A stretch of DNA of 64,000 nucleotides from Panicum virgatum (lineage: Eukaryota; Streptophyta; Magnoliopsida; Poales; Poaceae). Below are positions 1-11,182 of the stretch, one piece after another; within the stretch, counting starts at the first letter, position 1, and each line of letters starts with the position of its first letter. Where the stretch lies: the NCBI RefSeq assembly GCF_016808335.1, contig NC_053142.1:52717108-52781107 (forward strand), in the 5' to 3' direction. Under the pieces are notes generated by a model. It made no database searches. It was not told the origin of the DNA and saw only the letters and a list, made by a program, of their open reading frames with translations. The position numbers and the translations under genes are program-made.

Positions 1-1046
1 CATGAGATAAAATTAAACAAGATCGATTGAGAAGCTCACCTGGAACACCAATCTTGCAAGCTGCAGTTGCCACTTCTCCAGCAGAAGCTGCAACTCCGCC
101 TCGTCTTCACGCTCACCTTCCTACACAGCTGCGCGGCCGCGAACACCAATCACAATCACAAAACTTGACAAGCAAATACCTAGAGCACGGGGAAGACAGG
201 AAGTGGCCAGTGAATCGATACCTTGATTGCCTCCCGCGCGATGTACATGGGCGTGTCCGCAGCTCCCGCTCGGAGCCCTCCACCAGCCGCCGCTACCTCC
301 CAGTGGGGTCACACCCATGCTCGGATCCGCACATCATTGCGGGGGTCGCGGCGTCCCGTGCCGGAATTTGCGCGCCTTGTAACCGCCGCCGCCGCAGTCG
401 GGTCGCGAGCAACTCGATCTGGATTCGGACTGCCGGACACGAGATGCACCTTGGGCTCCCGCTCCACATGCGCCCTGGGAGAGGCTCCGGTGGAGCGTGG
501 GCACAGCGCCTCCCATGCGACCGGAGGTGGCGGCGCCCAGGAGGGGCCCGAATATGAGCGCGGCGTCAAGGGGCCCGGAGAGGAACCCCTCTCGATTGGC
601 CCGGAGAGAAACCCGCCCCCGGCGGGCGCGCAGATCGACCCCGACGGGAACCTCAGGATTGGCTGCCGGCTGCAGTGTCACGGCGGCGAAGGACTCCGAG
701 CCCGTATCTGGCATCGTCCGCCTCATCCGCCTCGGGATGGATCTCCATTCTCCATTAACCTGCATGGAATCCGCCGAGATCCTTTATAGTATAGATTCCA
801 GGGAGTAGAGAGCAGCAGGGCAAGAGGTATGGGAGCAGATTTTTCACCGGCATGGCGGTTGACCTGTCCGGAGCGCGTCCACGGCGGGGAGGAGGCGCTG
901 GAAGTCGGGGTAGGAGCCGGGCGGCGGGAAGGAAGGGGATCTCGAGCCAGGAACGCGACGATGTTGGAGGGGAAGCCGTAGAACCGTCGCAGTGCCATCG
1001 GGGCACGCAGGCGACGGCGACGGGGACGGGGACGGCAACCATGGGA
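1..1046 (-). other. GC-rich unassigned region, possible 5' exon of a minus-strand gene
   Basis: No recognisable protein family was found. On the minus strand an ATG at 998 opens a 91-codon frame rich in Pro, Ser and Arg. A plausible splice donor (CCG|GTGAAA) lies near 848, so 848-998 could be a coding first exon, but I could not place a downstream exon. The first 130 bases also contain a donor-like AG|GTGAGC when read on the minus strand. The solo LTR at 1052 inserted just upstream of this ATG, and the GC-rich sequence resumes beyond it at 3797. If this was a gene, its 5' leader has been split by about 2.7 kb. Confidence 0.25.
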
Positions 1047-1051
1047 GACGG
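1047..1051. repeat. Target-site duplication GACGG, left copy
   Basis: GACGG directly precedes the TGTAACAG terminus of the solo LTR. The same five bases follow its CTCACA end at 3797-3801. Confidence 0.85.
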
Positions 1052-3796
1052 TGTAACAGCCCTAGTAGTTAAACATGTCATCATGTAAAGCATTAAGTAT
1101 ATTTAGCTCACAAATTAAGGAGAGAATTAAATCTTAGGCTGACAGTCCGCCCCTATACGGTGGACGGTCCGCGACCTTGCCACGTGGCCGACTACGGTTC
1201 ACCTCGGCACATCGAATTTACTGCCACGTCACCCTACCCGGAGACAGTCCGCGCCTCACTCGTGGACGGTCCGCTAGCGCATCTCCGATGCGTGTCACGC
1301 GCGCAGAGTCTGCACGCCACGTCCCACCCTCGAGCCCACTCGTCAGCCCGAGCTCTCCATCTCCCCAGCACCCCTATGCTCTCTCTCTCCCTCCCACTCT
1401 CCCCAAACACCCTCTCTCTCTAGCAAAGCCATGGAGGAGCTCCCCTTCTCTCTTGCCATTAAAGCCCTACCTCGCCGGAGAACACCGGAGAACAACGCCT
1501 AGGAGCTGCACCACCCCGATCTCCTCTTCTTCCTTGGGGAGGAGCTTCCCCAACAAGCTTCTTCCTCTACTTCATCCTCTTCCTCAAGCCCAAACAAGGA
1601 GGACGACCCCAAGCTACTCCAAGCCTTCCCCGACGACTTGAAGCCCTTACCGGTGACCCACTCGACGCCGGTGAGTGTTTCCCCTCCCCGATCCATCCGC
1701 ATTACCCTAGGATTCGAAGCCAAGAACACACCTAGAGCACAAATCACCATTGATGACCAAAAGCTTCGAAACCCTAATACATGTGCGATTTACTTATCAA
1801 AGTGAACTCCCTAGACTCCCAGGCACCTCTAGGAACAAACCCTACCCCAACCCGTGGCCGGAATCGCCGGTGAGCCTCGGCCGTGTCGCGAACGGTCCGC
1901 CCGACATGGCCGGACGGTCCGCCAGCTCCTGACCAAAACCAACAGAGCCTCTGCACGAGTTCTGGCCTTTCAAGATTTGAAAGGCGGACAGTCCGCTCAA
2001 CCCACGCGGACGGTCCGCGATTTAGTCAGAGAGCATGTTTTCCACCCAACACGATCCGCGACTGACCGGCGGACGGTCCGCCACTCGGTCCGCCGTTCAG
2101 ACCGGACGGTCCGCTTCCCTAACCCGGACGGTCCGCAATTACCTGTTCAGCACCCTTTCACTCATTCATGTACCACCTACCTTTGTACCTTATGTCCCGT
2201 CTTTATACCATAGTTTAGCCCTGTTAAAGCATGCATTCTCCTGTCATTAGCAATCATTGCACGTATTCATAGCATGCTCATTTCTCAAGCATAATTTGCA
2301 TTCGTGTAGAGACCGTGACACCGGAGCAAGAGGAGGGTGAGCCGAAACCCGTGGGAGACGACGCTTCTTTTGAGACTCAAGGCAGGCCCCTAAGCATTTC
2401 TTACACCCTATTTTGGATCAATGAAGTATATGTGTCTTGTTTGCGCATGAGTTACTATATATATAACATTGATTGCGTAGAACCTATTTGATGCATTATC
2501 AACCTTGATTAGGATATCATCTTTAGATGAATATGCTTGAATAGGTGTCACGAACTATATGCTTAGCCATGCTTAGCTACGGTACAAGACGAGAGGTGGC
2601 AAGGTCACCACCACTCGCGAGTTATAGGATGTTTGATTAATTTACATGATTAGTCAAGAATGGATAAAAGTTGAGCAAATATGAAAGATGATTCGGACTT
2701 GGGCAAGTATGATAGGGCCATGTTGGGATGGAGCTCACATGGTTAGTCTTGTTTGAGTTGATTAAGGACTGATGCGTAATCGCTTTGATACTTGAGCACC
2801 TTTCCGTACAAACCACATACTATATAATGGGACGGTAAGCAAACTAGCATAAGTCACACCTTGTCTTGATCGGATTCGGTGCGAGTTGTGATGGAGTGTG
2901 ATCGGCGTTTCCGGTGCACTTGTCCTTCTCGACCGTTCGCTCATAGTCGGTTGTGTTTGTGTGAAAGATTGAGGCATGAATTAACACTTATCCTTGGCCG
3001 TTGGTATGGTCGTTGGTCTTGTTCTCGTGTGGGAAAAGTTGTACACCCCTGCAGGGTTTTTGATCTATTGCAATAGCCGCGCTCTCGGACATTGAGCACG
3101 CTCTTGTACTTTGACTTTAACGTAGAGTTACCGAGGAAGTTCATGGAAGATTGAGCTTGTGATTTATGAACACTTTACTTATGTAATTATTTGATGCATG
3201 CTTTATAGATCATAGATGCTCTGACTTTTGCTTATTACAACTTGATCAAAGTTAGCTACTTTTATGCAAAAGTTAAATACCGTACCCTATCCTTGCTACT
3301 AACCAAATGCATTCTCCTTGAGGTCGGGATATTATATACCCGTATTGGATAAGCCCAGCGAGTACCTTTTGTACTCATGGTGCTATCGTTAAAGTTGTTG
3401 CAGGTGATCCGCAGTCGGAGGCCGTCTTTGGGTACTTCTACCCCGCGGACGAAGGTGCGGGTGAGGAGTAGATGGCCGGTGGCTATGTGAAGGGCACTAT
3501 CGGCATATAGTGTTACCTTCTTATTTTGCGATATGTATGGAGTGCTAGTAGTAGAACTTTCCACTGCAAAAACTCTGAAGACTAGTTGTATTAAACTTTG
3601 AACCGCTTTGTAATATAATCTCGTGTGTTGGACGTGCCTATGTAATGGTATTACTGTTGTGCTCGTGGAGTGTGTTTAAATCTTGGGCGGTGCTCATGAC
3701 ACATTCCAAGGACTACCGGGGTTGGTTCCCTCTAATCAAGTTGATCAATGGACGATGACTCGATTAGGCGGGATCAACTTGGGTTGGTTCCTCACA
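1052..3796. mobile_element. Long solo LTR (about 2.75 kb) with repeated GGACGGTCCGC boxes
   Basis: The segment starts TGTAACAGCC and ends CTCACA, so it has TG...CA termini, and it is flanked by a perfect 5-bp duplication GACGG. No second LTR, primer-binding site or gag/pol frame is present, which fits a solo LTR left by LTR-LTR recombination. Its first 1.1 kb carries about ten copies of the near-palindrome GGACGGTCCGC or close variants, near 1162, 1263, 1890, 1911, 1985, 2007, 2070, 2086, 2102 and 2125. A degraded relative lies at about 54420-54720. Very long LTRs are known for some grass Gypsy lineages; the family assignment is inference. Confidence 0.8.
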
Positions 3797-4832
3797 GACG
3801 GCGTGTCTCAAGGGGCGTGAGTTGGGGCGGAGGGCGCCGCAGGGAGGAAGCGTCGCGAGGGAGAAGGGGGCGTCGGGGATGGTGGCGTTGCGAGGTGTGC
3901 GGCGGGGAAGGGGAAGGGGGCGTGATTGACGTGGGCGAGTATGCCGGCGGGTAAGCGGTGTCGTCGGTGAAAAAAAATGACAGAGGGGGGGGGCGCCCTC
4001 GCGAATGAACGGAGGTGGGCGACGAAATTCGTCTGCCATGTTGTTTTGTTAAATTTTTGGTCTTACACGTGGACTTCAAAATGGGGGTATGTGAGGTGGG
4101 TAAGTGGGACTAATCTTGATGAGAAGTGTTTCAATTTTTATGGATCCTTATAGTATATATAGATAGATAGATACCATAACTATTTTACCTGTATGCAAAC
4201 AGCAGTGGATCAACACGTTCGAGCCTCGCTCCCGATTCGTAGCCCACGCATAGTGGCGGCCGAGCTCCGCCAACATGGTGCGTTTGCGACGGCCGCGAGC
4301 TCTGCGTCCTAGCTCCGCCCACGCACGTCCATGGCGGTCGCGAGCTCTGCCCCACATGGCGCGTCTGTGGCAACGGCTGAGCTTTGCCCGTGCACGTGCG
4401 TCGTCCTCGTCGACCAGGTCACCGATGAGCAGTACTCGCTTGGTAAGTCACAAACGCTGGTCGAGGTCTTCCAGCTCGCGGCCGCCCTAGTGATCACAGA
4501 CCTGGGTGTGGTCGTTTAGAGCTTCTACAGCGCACGGTACGACCTCCACGGCTCCGACGAGACAGGTGTCGCCGGCACACCTACATCTGGGGGGCAACGC
4601 AGAGTCCCAGTGCCCCAGGCAGTGCGCCTCTGTTCCGATCACCCTGTTCACATCACCCCCATAAGACATAAGGGTAGAAATGTCTTTGTGTATCTGTGTT
4701 ATCCTTTGATAGTAGTCATTCCATTCAAAATGGCATGCAAGTAAAATAAAGTTTGTGCGATGATATATAGATGTGAGTGATCTTTTTAGTGGCACACAGT
4801 TAATCGCGAACTTTCGTAATGGCACACAGGTA
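3797..4832. other. Intergenic, no supported gene
   Basis: This starts with the right copy of the GACGG target duplication and continues the GC-rich stretch interrupted by the solo LTR, to about 4080. The 4160-4520 part has short GC-rich frames with no recognisable family. A (TAGA) short tandem run lies near 4158-4172. The rest shows nothing identifiable. Confidence 0.5.
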
Positions 4833-5575
4833 AGAGCATCTCCAGCAGATTGCTCATATTCAACTACCAATACATCTTCTCTCTCCATCTACAATAGTTA
4901 TTTTACATTTTTAGTGCTCATCCCACAGCAAATTACCAAAAACTAATCTCCAATACCTCCACCAACCATGTGGTTCCACACGTCATAGGCTTTACACATT
5001 TTTTTCTCACCCCTCATCTTATCTTCTTTCCCCGCCGCCCTTCCCTCCGTTTTGTTTCTCTCTTCCAGCACCTTCCGCCGCGCTCTTCTTCATGTCCCTC
5101 GCCTCCTTGTTGCTGCTCATGTTTTCCTCCTTCGCGGCGTCCACCGGCAAGATGTGGGCCGGTGCTGCGTGGGGACGTGTGCCTGGCCAGGGAGGTCGCC
5201 GCGGGCGCAGCCACCTGGGCTCGCGCTAGCGCACCCAACCTAGAGGCGAGGGCAGCACGACCCCAGGCAAAGGCGGGGGCGGAGCGGCGCGGAGGCAGGG
5301 GCGGTCTGGCGGCAGGGGCGGGCCGGCATGGAGCAATGCACAGAGGTAGGGGCAGCCTGGCATGGAGCAGCACAGCGTGCCTACCCAACCACCTATAGGA
5401 GAGAATACTTCAATGGCTTGCTTCTCCCCTGGTGATATTTTGTCAATTGCTTAAAATTTTTGGTATTCAGGAACCTATTAGTAATCTGCTGGAGCTCTCT
5501 TTCATCTCCAAAATCTCTCAAATAGTAGTTTTTTGGTATTGAAGATGAATATGAGCAATCTGCTGGAAATGTTCT
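4833..5575. mobile_element. Non-autonomous DNA transposon with inverted termini and GC-rich core
   Basis: The left end AGAGCATCTCCAGCAG continues into ATTGCTCATATTCA. The right end reads on the reverse strand as AGAACATTTCCAGCAG followed by the same bases, giving about 30 bp of imperfect terminal inverted repeat. The GAGCATCTCCAGCAG terminus is common among grass MITE-like elements. The 743-bp body has AT-rich flanks and a strikingly GC-rich centre at about 5100-5390, which may be captured genomic sequence. No clear target duplication was found, so the superfamily is not assigned. Confidence 0.6.
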
Positions 5576-5626
5576 GTGAGACTCTTCTACCGTCCCAACC
5601 TTCTACGAGTACCCTATTTTAGCTGT

Positions 5627-6108
5627 TGTTGACACAGAATCGCGCCAACACACTCGAATACGCTAGAACGCGCAGGAGATCGTCAAAACGATCTGAACCA
5701 GCGATGCCCTGGCGGACCGGTCTGACCGGTGTGGAGCAGAGAACCGCGAAGACCTAGAAACGCGAGCTTGGGAGGGACCTTGTCGGAGCTTGCGCGGCTA
5801 GGGTTGCTCTGAGGTCGGCAGGCCACTCAGAACGTCTTCAAATGTCGTCGAGACGAAAGAAGAAAGCAATCTAGGGTTGGAAAAGACTAGGGTTTGAGAG
5901 ATAAAAAGTAATGCGATATTTTGATTGATTCGATTGGGAATACCCTCAATCGGCCTTAACCTTTATATTTATAGGCCGGGGAAGTCGTACCCCTCTCCAA
6001 GTCGGTTTATACAAGAATTTCCAAAATAAAACGAAGCCTACACGGATTACAACTGGACAGACCGGTCAGACCGGTCGGCCTCTGAACTGCCAGAATTGCC
6101 TGTCAACA
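5627..6108 (-). repeat. 3' LTR of the host Gypsy element
   Basis: 482 bp with perfect 8-bp inverted termini TGTTGACA/TGTCAACA. On the minus strand a TATAAATATAAAGG motif near 5960-5975 is a candidate TATA box. It carries two ACCGGTC-GACCGGT boxes, near 5715-5730 and 6062-6078. Confidence 0.92.
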
Positions 6109-6126
6109 TATGCCCCCCTGCTTTTT
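6109..6126 (-). other. Polypurine tract of the host Gypsy element
   Basis: On the minus strand the sequence AAAAAGCAGGGGGGCATA directly abuts the 3' LTR, the expected place and composition for the plus-strand primer of a Gypsy element. Confidence 0.8.
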
Positions 6127-6250
6127 GGTGAGTTTCACAAGCCAAAAAGCAAGAACTATCCTGATGTACATGTTTTACACAGAGCATACATGTCTAAAAA
6201 ATAAAACTAAGGGCGATATCCAATACCGGCCATCTTCGTCCTCATGCACT

Positions 6251-6889
6251 TTAACATACGCTAGGATAGAACTTCTTCAAATACCTCCCATTGATAGCCC
6301 TTGGTAGACGCTCACCTTCCACCGTCTCCACCATATATGAATTACCGGAGATAACTTTGATAATCTTGTATGGACCCTCCCAACTTGGCGACCATTTGCT
6401 AAACTTGTTGTTTTTCATCCCAAGAGGCAAAATTGTCTTCCAAACCAGATCCCCAACCTGAAAAGATTTAAGTTTTACCTTTTTGTTGTAAGCTCTGGCC
6501 ACCCGAAGCTTGTCTTTCTCAATCTCCTTCAAAGCCTTCAAACGCTTGTTGGTCACCTCATCAATATTATCCATCATCAAATCATAGTAATCAACAACGG
6601 AGAGGTCATTTTGCTTTGCCAATCTATATGCGTCCAGATTTACCTCAACGGGTAAAACGGCATCTTGACCATACACAAGCTCAAAAGGAGTAACCTTAGT
6701 AGCGCCATGTCTAGATATACGATGAGCCCACAATGTTTCGGATAACACTTCATGCCACCTCTTAAGATTTTCTTCTATCTTCTTCTTGACAAGTTTGATC
6801 AAAATCTTATTACTAGACTCGGCCTGCCCATTGGCCTGAGCATAGTATGGAGATGAATTGAGAAACTTAATCTTATAAGATTCGGCAAG
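6251..6889 (-). pseudogene. Integrase C-terminal part of the host Gypsy element
   Basis: The frame reads NSSPYYAQANGQAESSNK, which includes the catalytic Glu of the D,D-35-E integrase core. A typical C-terminal region follows (FQVGDLVWK, then KWSPSWEGPY) and it ends YLKKFYPSVC-stop. The first part of the core is separated from it by the solo LTR at 6895-8411. This frame itself is open, but the polyprotein is not. Confidence 0.88.
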
Positions 6890-6894
6890 AGCAC

Positions 6895-8411
6895 TGTCGG
6901 GTACCACGATTAGGGACACCCTAATCGGGGTACTAAGATCGCTTTAAAACACAAACACATGCTAAGGCAACTGGGCCCACGAAGGCCCACGGCCTCCCTC
7001 CGATCTGGAAGAAAGGAAAGGACTCAAAGAAGCCCAAACACGCGGCCCACCGACACGGTGCGGCCCATCCACGCACCCCTCGGACCGCGGGGTGATTTCC
7101 GCCTCGCTCGAGGGCTCCCGTTGAGACCCCACGACTGCGCCCCACATCTCCGCCTCGCTCGAGGGTAGCGAACCTACCCTCGAGCGGGCGAATCATCTCC
7201 GCCTCGCTCGAGGGTAGCGAACCTACCCTCGAGCGGGCGCATCATCTCCGCCTCGCTCGAGGGTAGCAAACCTACCCCCGAGGGAGTGACTCATCTCCGC
7301 TTCGCTCGAGGCCACCCCTCGGCGCAAGGGACAAACAGCCCTGCTGCTCACCCGCCCGTCGTACGGAGGCTTTAAGTGCCAACCACTCCTCCACAGTGCT
7401 CGGGGCAGACGGTGTCAGACCGCCATTACCCATGATGGCTGTGACCGAAGTCCCATCCGCCAACTCCGGTCGCTGCACCGCCATCCCGGGCGCTGTGGCG
7501 ATACTGTGGGACCCGCGACGCGGGACGAAGCGTGCCCGGCCCTGCTCCCCGCACTATTCTGCCAACTCCGGCCGTCCGGACTCTACATCATCACACGCAT
7601 GGCCCCGGGCCCACCTCCTACTTGGGAGGAGGCCCGGTGCCGCCACGGGCCCCTCGAAGAGGGATGCCCATCACTCGCAGCCGGAGTCCCGGACCTCCCC
7701 CCTCGAGGGGTCCGGGACCTCCACATGTCTCCCGGACCTCCTAGTGTGCACGACAGCACTCCGTCCAGGGGGTCCGGGACCGCCGCGTGCCCCGCCGCCG
7801 CTGGAGTACGCAAGATCCTGACCCGCAGGGCCCACGAAACGCCACATCTGGAGAACTGTACGCCCTACAGCGACGACCACTCCACCTACAGGGGTTGGTA
7901 GGACGCCGGCACGATTTCCGCAAGACCAAGGACGATGGCCAGGACGATCACCACGCCCAACGACATGCCCCATAGTGTACTTCTACAGTATTCGGCCACT
8001 GTACCCCGCGATTCGGGGGAAAACAACTACTTCTACGCCCCCACTAATGTACACCGCCCCTCCTTGTGACTATAAAAGGAGGAGGCGGGCTTCCTTTAGA
8101 CGGGACGCTTCTGGACATCAGCGACCACGGTCACCCACATTCACGATCATCGCCACACTCAACTCTTCTTCTAGCAGAGACCTGGGAGCTTCCCTCCCTC
8201 TCTCGCCTCGCTTGTACCCCCTACTACAAGCACTCCGGGTGTAAGATAATACAGTGCACTCGCACACCCCCTTTGCTGGACGTACGGCCCCGTGGCCGGA
8301 ACTAGGATAAACCCGTGTGTTACTGTGTTGCCTCTTACATCAACATCTGGGACGAGGAAACACTCGGCATTTACTAGTTGGGATCCGGACCCCCGGGTCT
8401 GGACACCGACA
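6895..8411 (+). mobile_element. Solo LTR (1517 bp) inserted in integrase
   Basis: It begins TGTCGGGTACC and ends ACACCGACA, with complementary TGTCGG/CCGACA termini. The flanks are AGCAC (6890-6894) and AGCAT (8412-8416), a 5-bp target duplication with one mismatch. Excising it restores integrase continuity (KEVHA joined to LAESYKIKF). A TATAAAAGGAGG box near 8071 supports plus orientation. It contains a 49-bp tandem array at 7145-7310. No coding sequence is present; frames seen inside (for example 7396-7901) have no family match. Confidence 0.9.
7145..7310. repeat. 49-bp tandem repeat with an internal palindrome
   Basis: Units begin CATCTCCGCCTCGCTCGAGG at 7145, 7194 and 7243, with a partial diverged unit at 7292. 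Units one and two each contain the hairpin CTCGAGGGTAG, a 5-base loop, then CTACCCTCGAG; the third has decayed. A more diverged relative lies at about 7096. It lies in the promoter-proximal half of the solo LTR. Confidence 0.88.
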
Positions 8412-8416
8412 AGCAT

Positions 8417-9119
8417 GCACCTCTTTTGATATAAATGAAGAACCTTGATCCGTTGTCAAAGTTTGTGGAATGCCGAATCTATGAATAATATGCTCAGTAA
8501 TAAACTCAATTACCTCCTTATGTGTCATATTCTTCAAAGGAACCGTTTCGGTCCATTTAGTGAAATAATCCGTAGCAACCAACACGAAGCGATGCCCCTT
8601 TGAAGGTGGAGGATTAATTTGTCAAATGAAATCCAACCCCCAACCTCGGAACGGCCATGGTTTAATAATAGAATGCATTAACGCAGCAGGCACCAATTGC
8701 AAATTTCCAAACCGCTGACATTCTTCACACCCTTTATAGTATTTGAAACAATCGGGTAGCATGGTGGGCCAATAGAAACCGGCCCTTCTAAGTAACCACT
8801 TCATTTTGGGAGCCGATTGATGAGTACCACAAATACCTTCATGAACCTCACCCATAGCAATCCGGGCATGATCCGAGTCTAAACACTTGAGAAGCAAATC
8901 TTCGGCAGTTCGACGATAAAGCTCATCGTCAATTAAAACATACTTAAAAGCTAAACGCCGAATATTTCTCTCCGCTCCACGACCAGGATCTCCCAAATAT
9001 GATATAAGAGGGACCCTCCAATCTTGAGCTTCGGCTGAGACAATTGAATCATCTTTCTTGGCCGAATAAAAACCAACAGCTGCATTACCGGTCAGACCGG
9101 TGCATCCAGAACTAGACAC
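8417..9119 (-). pseudogene. Integrase N-terminal part of the host Gypsy element
   Basis: Minus-strand reading gives the zinc-binding HHCC region (HEGICGTHQ, then CEECQRFG), the segment PFRGWGLDFI, a stop codon, and then the core with catalytic Asp residues in ATDYFTKW and TTDQGSSF. The stop near 8620 is TGA where relatives have Gly, a single-base nonsense change. Sequence continues at 6889 after the solo LTR. Confidence 0.87.
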
Positions 9120-9581
9120 TCGGCTTTCGTTTGCATCGGCTTGCGAATGTTGAAATATTTTTTCGTAACATTATAGCCAGATGCTTGCTGAGCTAGAGTA
9201 TTTTCCATTCCATTCTCTTTCCTTGGAATATGTTTGATAATAAATTCATCGAAAGAAGAAATAATATCGAGACATTTATCAAGATATGCATTTAGAGAAC
9301 CATTATAGCACTGGCATACGTTAGATACTTGCTGCACCACCAGAAGAGAATCTTCAAAGGCTTCAACATGCTTCACGCCCATGGATTGCAAGAATTCCAA
9401 GCCAAATAGAAGAGCCACATATTCAACTTGGTTATTTGTGCACTCTTCTTCCAATCGGTTTGAAAATTCAAAAACAGCACCATTCGGAAAAATAAGAACA
9501 GCACCAATCCCTTGACCATCATCACAAATCGATCCATCAAAGTACAACATCCATGGTGTGCAAGTAATATAGCCGACTTCT
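9092..9581 (-). pseudogene. RNase H domain of the host Gypsy element
   Basis: The frame contains WMLYFDGSICDDGQGIGAVL, then NNQVEYVALLFGLEF and AFEDSLLVVQQV. These are the Asp, Glu and Asp region of a retroelement RNase H; the usual GDS third motif is EDS here. The N-terminal side is cut at codon level by the LTR element inserted at 9587 and resumes at 17719. Confidence 0.87.
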
Positions 9582-9586
9582 AGATC

Positions 9587-11159
9587 TGTTATCGCCAGAA
9601 TTTGACCAAGATTGGTAAGCCAAATGTCAGAAGAAGCCCACGGTAAAGGAGTCCATTTAGCCAGGCTTATATCATAAGTTTGGCCAAATATGATGATAAC
9701 TGTGCACTCAAGGCTCAAGCCGAGATGGAGTTACAGGCCTAATCCATGTTGAAGCCCAGTTTATTCGCGAGGCTAGTTCGGACTGCAGGAAGAGGCCGGA
9801 CGAAAATGGACGCCCAGGCCACATACGGACTCCGTTTGGGGCGTTCTATATATGGATGGAAAGCTAAGGAGATAAGCTTTCCAATACAACTGGAATCACG
9901 TCCATATTCGCTTGGAGTAGACGGGAATTGCCAAAATAATAGGACGACCAGAATCTGCCACAACTATACGGCATGTTTCGGCTAATATTTGGAAGCTTCA
10001 TGAAGATCTGGGCCGGTGGAGGAAAGAGTCCAGATCATATTATTTAGTCTTAGAAATCCTTATCAATTTGTAATCCATTATTTTAGGAAGTGTTTGAAGT
10101 TGGCTTGCACGGCAAGAAGTCTCCGGACTATAAATATGTACCCATATGCTATTGAATAAAGATGACGGCATTCGTTTACACACGGCGGGTGTCTCCACCA
10201 CAACAATCTCGGCGCATCGCCACCCCTAATCTTAGGATTTCATCCAAGTAAGCGCCATGCTGCCCTGATCGCGTCTTGCGATCAGGGCAGTATTGTTCTT
10301 GCTTTTACCTTGGTATTACTCGTACTGAAGCGTTTTTGATGGCGAGTAATGCTAGTTATCCTGATGTTCGTAGCATGGTTTTTAGTAGATTCATCGCGCT
10401 TTCATTGCTTATCATCTACGAATATCATGTTGTCTCTGTGCAGTCACGTTTCAATCTTATGCTAGTTCTTGTCACATAGAATTAGTTGCACGGAGACAAC
10501 ACCCTGCTTCTCTTATATCTAATAGATCCAATCTGTTACGGTTTGCTCTTGTACATAAGAGTTGGCGTAATATCTGCTAGGTTAGGCCTTGCAAACGGGT
10601 TGGATGATCCGGTGGCGTATTAGATACTCTGTCTTAGCCTTGATAGGGATTGTTCCGGGAATCGGCTCTTGCTAGTTCTGAGGCCTCTATTCTTGGTTAT
10701 GGTTTAGTTATCTGTTACGTTCATTAGGCCCAATCACGTGTAGGATGTTCCGATCTAGCAGTGAAGCTTTTACCGTTGTGGATTAGATTAGTTAGATTTA
10801 ATTGAAGCAGCTTTACATTTATTTGCTTTATTTATCAATATCCGGATGCAAACAGATCCAATCTAACACCGGGACTCGATCGGCTCTTTAAAGCCGATGC
10901 AAGAGTCGTCCCGGGGAGCCGACCACGGCTCGGATTTTACGTTTACATATGTCTGTGCATGCAGATAAATCACTGAAACACGTTTCGCACCTTCCTGATC
11001 AGATATAGGTCAGGTGGCACGCCTCGCTACCCTCGAAACAAAGGCGTGTGCCAGATTGCGGGCCGTTGACCGAGGGAGCAGTGCCTGCCAGCGCCCCGGC
11101 GACCTCCCGGCTCTTCGTGTTGCCTGTCGCTACTCGCCTGTGGGTTTTGACCGACAACA
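9587..11159 (+). repeat. 5' LTR of the non-autonomous element
   Basis: 1573 bp. A CTATAAATATG motif near 10130 is a candidate TATA box. It contains one copy of the 24-bp hairpin unit (GCCCTGATCGC/GCGATCAGGGC) at about 10262-10288; the other LTR has two. Confidence 0.92.
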
Positions 11160-11182
11160 CATTTTGGCACGCCCGGTGGGAC
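11160..11182 (+). other. Primer-binding-site region of the non-autonomous element
   Basis: Immediately after the LTR the sequence reads ATTTTGGCACGCCCGGTGGG, the type of sequence that follows the 5' LTR in many grass Gypsy elements. The primer tRNA was not identified. Confidence 0.6.

Noticed and set aside
7396..7975. Several 60-140-codon frames within the solo LTR at 6895
   Set aside because: GC-rich LTR sequence with no family motif; frames overlap on both strands.
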